Assembly (NCBI GenBank): GCA_023101725.1
Contig: JALJCO010012648.1
Location: forward strand, 1 to 64,000
Length of the DNA stretch: 64,000 bases
Direction: 5' to 3'
Origin: Atherinomorus stipes
Taxonomy: Eukaryota; Chordata; Actinopteri; Atheriniformes; Atherinidae
Shown piece after piece: positions 58,184 through 64,000 of this stretch. Below the pieces are notes generated by a model. The model did not search any database. It was not told the origin of the DNA and worked only from the letters and a program-made list of their open reading frames with translations. Each line of letters opens with the position of its first letter. The first letter of the stretch is position 1. The position numbers and the translations under genes were made by a program.

Positions 58184-58927
58184 TAGGGCTGGACGATAAT
58201 TCAATATCAATATATATCGATCAATAGAGGTTTTTTCAATATAAAAAAGAGGGTCAATAAAAGTTCAATATAGAAGCACAGTTTTCTGCTGTAGCCTAGC
58301 AGGTAGCATGATACTACAGTCACTCCTTCCGCCAAACCAATCACAAACGCAGACCAGGCAAAGGCTGAATTGGAATTCAGTGTTATGCCTCTTTCAGACT
58401 TGCACTGGAAAGCGGTAATATTGCGAACTCTGTCCTTTATAACGCTGCATTCAGACATTCGTACCGGTCTTTTACCTCGGAGATGTAGCGGACATGTACC
58501 GGCTGCTCTACATGTCACAAGAGCGGAAATGTTGCGGCACGTTGTTTTGGCTGAAAGCACAAGAAAATGTTCTGGACAGAGTTGAAGGGAGAGCGGGGCT
58601 GTGCTGACTTTTCCGCAACATTTCCTGATGTATGAAAGCGCCGGGACACGATAAGTCCGCAAGGAAGCGGCATGTTTGAAAAGACGAGTCTGTTTAAAGA
58701 GCGGATGGACTTTACCGCTCATGTTCCACAATGCAAGTCTGAAAACAGCTTTAGTGTGATCTTTATTATAAGTAGGTCATTCAGCAAAAGCTTAAATGGC
58801 CAGGGCTGCACCTAAAATAGCTTTTAATTTGATAATGGCTTTTTTTTTTCTTTTGATAAATATCGATATCGATCAATACAGATTTTTTTTTAATCGATAA
58901 TCCTTTTTTCTATATCGTCCAGCCCTA
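58184..58927. mobile_element. hAT element with TAGGGCTGGACGATA ends
   Basis: TAGGGCTGGACGATAATTC to TATCGTCCAGCCCTA, flanked by perfect 8-bp repeats GGCGCAAG (58176-58183 and 58928-58935). The sub-terminal parts are rich in ATCGAT. It carries a nested Harbinger-like element. Confidence 0.95.
58386..58750. mobile_element. Harbinger-like MITE nested in the hAT element
   Basis: TGCCTCTTTCAGACTTGCAC and AATGCAAGTCTGAAAACAGC are inverted ends. TTA flanks both sides (58383-58385 and 58751-58753), a 3-bp TWA-type duplication. Confidence 0.75.
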
Positions 58928-58935
58928 GGCGCAAG

Positions 58936-59785
58936 TGGATAATACAGGAGCTATGCAATCAGAACATCTATGACAGCTTGAGTACAAATCCCACGAGAAA
59001 CTTTCTAGCAGCTTTATGCTTTCACAATTGAGATAATGTACTACCAGATTGAACTTAACTTTTCTCAGCTGTGAGGGTCAATCAGCATCCTGAACAATAA
59101 AAACCCAGGAAACGTGCAGGAAGAGACTGTTTCAGCTTAAAACATGTGGTGCCATTTTCAATCATTCTTTATTTCTTTAATAGGGTTTTGCCACTACACA
59201 TCCCAGTTTAATAGCTTTTACATTGGCACATTCACAGTGCTGTTATGCAATACCAGCAATTTTCTAGTTGAAGGAACTGCATATTTGAAGTTGGTTTGCC
59301 ACCTGCTAATAAAGCCGAAGAAAGCAGAAAAAAAGAAAAAGGAATCTTCCTTTTTGTACATCTGTACTCATATATGTCTTGGAGCATGTGGTGGCTGTGA
59401 CTGGTAGATGCTAGTTGTCTTTCAGGTTTGGTAATATTTGCTACCACTAAATTGTGTTTTTGTGTTCCAGGCCTCCATTAAACAGTGCGTACAGCCTGGA
59501 GCTCTTTGTCTCGTGTGGTTTCTGGAACATTTTGTGAAGGTTTGGCCGGAGGGTACAGGTTCCTGTGTGTACGAGTTGTCTTTAAAGTCACTAAGTTGTT
59601 TTTATTGATATTTAGGCCTTTTCTAAATAGCCTTTGCCAATCATTAAAAGCTGATTGGGTAGGAGACTGTTGCTGTCTGTGGCTCCAACAATGGTCGGAT
59701 TCTGTCTTAATGTGATTTTGATTTTCTGTTGTCATCTTTATCTGATATTATTGTCAAACTTTCCCTCAGGTTTTTTTTGTCTGGT
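58936..59785. other. Unassigned sequence
   Basis: No recognised gene or repeat boundary. Confidence 0.4.
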
Positions 59786-59799
59786 TTTATTATGTTTAT

Positions 59800-60098
59800 G
59801 TTTATGTTATGACACTCCACCCTTTTCCAGATGAGGACCATGATCTCGGATTTGGAGGTGCTGATTCTCATTCCGGCCGCGTCACACTCGGCTGCAAATG
59901 GCCCCAGCCAGAGCTGAAGATCACGGCCCGACAACGCCAGCAGAACCACATTATCTGCGAACAGCAGAGACCCGATCCTGAGGCCACCAAACTGGATCCC
60001 CTCAACACCTCGGCAGCGCCTAGTAATCCTGTCCATAAAGGTTATGAACAGGATCGGCGACAAAGGACATCTTTGGCAGAGTCCAACTTTCACCGGTA
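59800..60098 (-). pseudogene. LINE reverse transcriptase fragment, Rex3/RTE-like
   Basis: On the minus strand: VGLCQRCPLSPILFITFMDR (motif B, with QR for the usual QG), then GIQFGGLRIGSLLFADNVVL (motif C, FADN where FADD is expected), then AAGMRISTSKSEIMV. About 100 codons of the RT palm are left, with the second catalytic Asp replaced. The coding part stops at KRVECHN and runs into a short ACATAA-type repeat (about 59790-59808). Confidence 0.85.
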
Positions 60099-60099
60099 A

Positions 60100-60362
60100 C
60101 TTTTTCTGCCTCTCGTCCTTTTAAATAAAAACCATCCTCCCAGTCCTGTTATTCTATACAGTAGCCTACTTAGTGGTATGTAAAGTATGAACAAGGTGAC
60201 AAAAAGCTACAATATAGTCAGCAGGCTGTTATAATGGCCAAAATATTGTTTCATAAAAACAAATATAAACCAGGTGAAAAAGGTAACCAATGCACTCTAT
60301 TTATCTTTATCAAATCTGAACCTTTTTCCAAGTAAAAGTAGGGCAACCCCCTACCATACTCT
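60100..60362. other. Unassigned spacer
   Basis: AT-rich spacer without recognised features. Confidence 0.4.
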
Positions 60363-62204
60363 GTAGCGGAGCGTGTGGGGGGGCAGAGGGTGTGGCCGCC
60401 CCGGGCCCACAGCTATGAAGGGGCCCACTTGCCCATCCTCAGCACGGTGAATGAAAAAAAAAAAAAACCCATAAAGCCGCAGTTGTTCTCTTACTGCTGT
60501 ATTTGAAGCATATTGGTGTAAAAAACCTGGAAAATCAGGATGGATGGAATTCCTTTTTTCCTAGTCTAAAATTTTTGGCTTGAATCCTCTCAGTGCTGCT
60601 CCTCTCTGGACCCGCGGCTGCACAGGAGCTGCTGGTTCTGTACCTCATGCATGCACTCCGTGCGTAATAGATATTACAAGCTATCTGACAGGATTCATGT
60701 GCTCCAACTGCAGCTCCTCATCCATGTCCTGTAAACTGGCCTCTTCTCAGCCTCTGCAGGGATTCCTGCTGTAGCTTTTGTTTATATTTCATAATTATTA
60801 CTCATTTTATTTTCTACTGTATATTGCATTTACCACTTCCACATTTTTGCCTCCATCGAGTGGAATTTCATATTGCGTTTACCACATGCTCTCCGACTTT
60901 CCATTGCAAAGCAATAGCACAGTTAAATCCTCAAATACATACTGCTGTTTGCGCCTGTTACTGATTTTTTGAGCAATATAGATCGCCTGCAAACAGTGAA
61001 GACAGCGCACGCGAACTCTCAGCGCTGCCCAATAAGATGAACATAGTGAAATGTAGCCTAATACTCCCGTGTGTACTCATACGCTCTCATAGAGACATAA
61101 AATATCCACATAACGCATGATCACCAGCTATATAACCATCTGAACACATCGGGCTTAGCAGCAGAGTAAAGGACACAGTAACGCAGCTGTGTACACTGCA
61201 GCTCCCAGTTTAAAGTTTAAAGATGGCAGCGTGGCCTTAAACGCATTTATTATTTCATCAGAGTCCAGTTTCACCGCAGCTGTTTTTTAAAGATGAGCTG
61301 CGAGATGTTGTCCAGTCTCAGTGAGCATCATGGCTCTGCTGGTGGATTTAATCCTGTTTACAACTGCAAACAGGCTCCTCAGAGCAACTTGGAACAGGCG
61401 GTGTTACCAGAATACCAGTTAACAGTTCATGTTGGGAAACGAGTCCAACTCTTCAATAATGGACAGGAACTGACTACAGTAATGCCTGCTCAGTGCGCGC
61501 AATGCGTCCAGCTGGTAAAACGCGTCTGATGCAGGCAGCAGGGAGGCCGCAGCTTCATTATTCCATAAGAGTCACTCTGAAAACGGTTGTTCAGTTTGTC
61601 CAGGCGTGTGTCAGGGATCGGGGAACTCTGTTTCATAGCTGTTCACAGCAGTTAGCGCTCTCGCAACGCTTGCAGGACGAGGGGTCACTTATTAGTGGGA
61701 GTAGGACATCAGTCCACCAGGTGTGCAGCTGCCTCTGGGTGGAACCGACACACCCTGGCACACCTGTAAGTCCATGACGCTGTCTGTGGTGCTGGAAAAG
61801 CGCTAATTGTGCTGCAGAACTCATCTAATCCAAACTCTTTTGTTCTTTTGTCTCTGTTTGCCATTTCTAAGCTACTGATTGATCAGCTGTGAACACATTA
61901 CTGTCACTGCGCAGTGTCTAATGTCCATTTACTTTGTTTTACAACTTATTTGCTGTCTAGTGAGCAAATTGAGTCTCTTAGTTTATCTATGATTATATTT
62001 AATATTTTTTTATGGATTAAAGTGTGAGATTTTTTTAAAAACTAAAGCTGTTCATTCAGTCCCTTTTTTTGGTAGCAGCCAAATAGACTACAGCGCTGAT
62101 CCAGATCAGATATGTGAACTGTTTAATGAAATGGCCAATAGCCTATAAGGGCCCACTATAAGTCGCCGCCCCCTCTGCAATGTGACACTTGCTCCACGCC
62201 TGCT
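60363..62204. mobile_element. Probable large non-autonomous hAT element
   Basis: The left end (GTAGCGGAGCGTGTGGGGGG then GGGCCCACAG) and right end (AGGGCCCACTATAAG, CGCCGCCCCCTCTGC and TTGCTCCACGCCTGCT) are inverted and strongly alike. This terminus, with GGGCCC and GCGTGGAGC, is common in fish hAT elements. The 1.8-kb interior has only short frames and no transposase motif. No clear 8-bp duplication was found. Confidence 0.6.
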
Positions 62205-64000
62205 CATGCCATTTAGTCCCCTATTACAATCTTACTCAAAACAAGCTTGATAGACTGGATGTAGCCTAGTTAGCAGCAACCTTAAAATCAGTGCTCCTGA
62301 GCTATTAGCTGTTCATGAACTGGGTAACCCCCCCATCACTGTGATAATACTTGACTAATTTTCCATAAATGACTGAAATATGGTGATTAAAAACAAACAA
62401 ACCCTTGGGACAGACCAAAGTTATTTTATCTTTAAATCTCCTGATGAAACCGTTTCATAGTGGACTTGCTCTAAATATTCTTCCAGGTTCAGCTCTTGGA
62501 TAACATGATGACATTAATAAAACCTAAGCATAGCGACTGGATGCTTTTTACTTCTGAGAGTTACCATTAACGACAGTATTCAGCTCCACGCGTGCCTGTG
62601 ATGTAGGCAACACATCGGTGTAGCAGGAGAAATATTCCTGCTGATCTCCACATTCACCTCTCTGGTAGATTTATAAAAAAACGATAACATCTGTGTCTGA
62701 CTTTCAGTCAGCTGACGACGATGCGCGTGCTGTCGCGCTGCTCGTGGAAATGGAGCAGACTTGTTGAACTGCCTGCTTATAACTACTGACTTTCATAGAC
62801 TTAGCAAGCACAACAAAATGAACTAGCCTACACCCAAAGATTTATATAGCCAAGGGGGGAGTTTATCATTTTACCCGGGAGGGGTTGTCATCACCAGGGA
62901 CTTCAACAATTTTACTGAGTGAAACTCCTAAAACAAGAAAAAATTTTTATTTTAAAATTGGGAATGATCTCTTTATTTCTAATTTTCGAAATTTTTTTTG
63001 TTTTTTTTTTTTGTTTTTTTGTTTTGGGGGGGGGGGGGGGGGGGGGGGGGAGGGCAATGTAAAAAAATATAAAAAAAAAAAAAATTTCTCCAAAAAAAAA
63101 AAAAGAGGAGAAAGAATGTTTTGTAATTTCTAATCTAATTATCTTTAAATACACAATCACGTGTGTGCTCCACAGCTGGGCCTTCATCTCACGCATCAGT
63201 GCCAAATATCCCCACAGATAAAACTCCCAGCAACAAGACACCTATTCCACATTACCAGCAGAAAACTGAATACCATTTATGTTCCACAGATGATCCAGTA
63301 AACGTGCTCTGCAAAACTTAAATCTGTAAATATAAAACGAGTTCACCCACATATCTCATCCAGTGAAGCTGACGCAGGTGAAGCTGCTGACATCATCATC
63401 GTCATGGACAGCGCTATGAAACCTCAATACATAGTTTTACACACATATAACAGTAAATTAAAGTCTTAATTTATGTTTATATGTTCCACGAGACCTCTTA
63501 AATTCTCTACACAGTAAGGGGGGAGGGAAAATAAAAACCTTTTAGAAAAATCCAAACCTTGCAGGCTGGCTCATTTAACAAGAGGCAGTTTGCGCTGGAC
63601 ATTTTACAAAACCTCCACAATAAAGACCAATAAACCAAAAGTTTCCTGGACCATAACATTAATCCTTGTTAATAACAGCTGGTTTATAACACAGGCCTAC
63701 CTTACTACATGAAAACCAAATCCATCTGCCAGTCTTTCTTTGTGAAGTGGACGATGTCGGCGTCTTAATTACAGTTTATCCTTTGACTTGAAATCCATAA
63801 TAAGTCTTTTCTCTGTGGCATCAGTTTTAAGCGATCCTGTCCAGTTCTGTTCCTGATGTGAGTCTTGATGCATCAACATGGGGATTAATTTTTTTCTTTC
63901 CACTCTAAGTCTGAAGTTGGTTGTCCATTTTATATTATTTGATGCTTTCCAGCAAAAGTTACCTTGGAAAATGTTTTTAGCGGCTAGCCACAACGTTGCT
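62205..64000. other. Unassigned sequence to window end
   Basis: No gene recognised. An A/T/G-homopolymer island at 62935-63115 interrupts ordinary sequence. Confidence 0.4.
63026..63050. repeat. 25-base G homopolymer
   Basis: Twenty-five consecutive G follow a T-rich stretch and precede A-runs, in an island resembling the purine-rich blocks. The length may be unreliable. Confidence 0.9.

Noticed and set aside
61293..61777. Overlapping frames inside the 60363 element as hAT transposase
   Set aside because: No zinc finger, DDE or dimerisation motif of hAT transposases was visible in either strand.

Overview
The window looks like intergenic, repeat-packed nuclear DNA of a teleost fish. I find no host protein-coding gene, tRNA, rRNA or CRISPR array. 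All recognisable coding sequence is transposon-derived: non-LTR retrotransposon endonuclease and reverse transcriptase, Tc1/mariner transposase and PIF/Harbinger transposase, all broken. The fish assignment rests on the mix of repeats: L2/Rex-like LINEs with short tandem 3' tails, hAT miniature elements of the CAGGGGTGCCCAAGTCC type, Tc1 ends, gypsy-type solo LTRs and many TTAA-flanked elements. Family names are from recognition, not from a database search.

Layout. 0.25-3.4 kb: a near full-length but frameshifted LINE abutting a Tc1 end. 5.3-6.1 kb: a palindromic MITE with an (AT)n loop, its end struck by a tRNA-derived SINE. 7.2-8.1 kb: another LINE tail. 8.3-9.5 kb: TTAA element F1. 10.3-13.3 kb: a 2,981-bp transposon with ~845-bp inverted arms and a 6-bp target duplication. 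13.5-20.4 kb: TTAA elements F2, F7 and F3, a DNA transposon at 15.3 kb, an LTR-like promoter and a minus-strand LINE tail. 20.4-26.0 kb: a deeply nested stack, with an F2 copy split by a MITE, a DNA element holding a solo LTR, and a hAT element holding a Harbinger element that holds another solo LTR and another F2 copy. 26.4-29.25 kb: a Tc1 element interrupted by a retroposon tail and F1 copy B. 29.3-37.6 kb: mostly unassigned, plus TAGC-rich inverted and direct repeats, F4 and F7. 40.4-48.0 kb: F4, F3 and F5 copies carrying well-delimited hAT and Harbinger-like insertions. 55.3-62.2 kb: further MITEs, F6, a hAT with a Harbinger-like insertion, an RT fragment and a large non-autonomous element. 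62.2-64 kb: no recognisable feature except a 25-G run.

Two blocks (about 37.6-40.4 and 48.9-55.2 kb) are strongly strand-asymmetric: the + strand is mostly A and G and nearly free of C (399 consecutive bases without C at 50,215-50,613). They are either real homopurine DNA or poorly resolved assembly.

The strongest internal logic is a group of seven repeat families (F1-F7, named here) that all sit between TTAA sites and begin AGG and end CCT, or nearly so. At least 13 insertions lie in this one window. Several contain a short ATG reading frame ending at a GT splice-donor-like site, as if they kept the promoter and first exon of a lost autonomous element. That is an inference; the TTAA flanks and inverted ends are read directly from the sequence.
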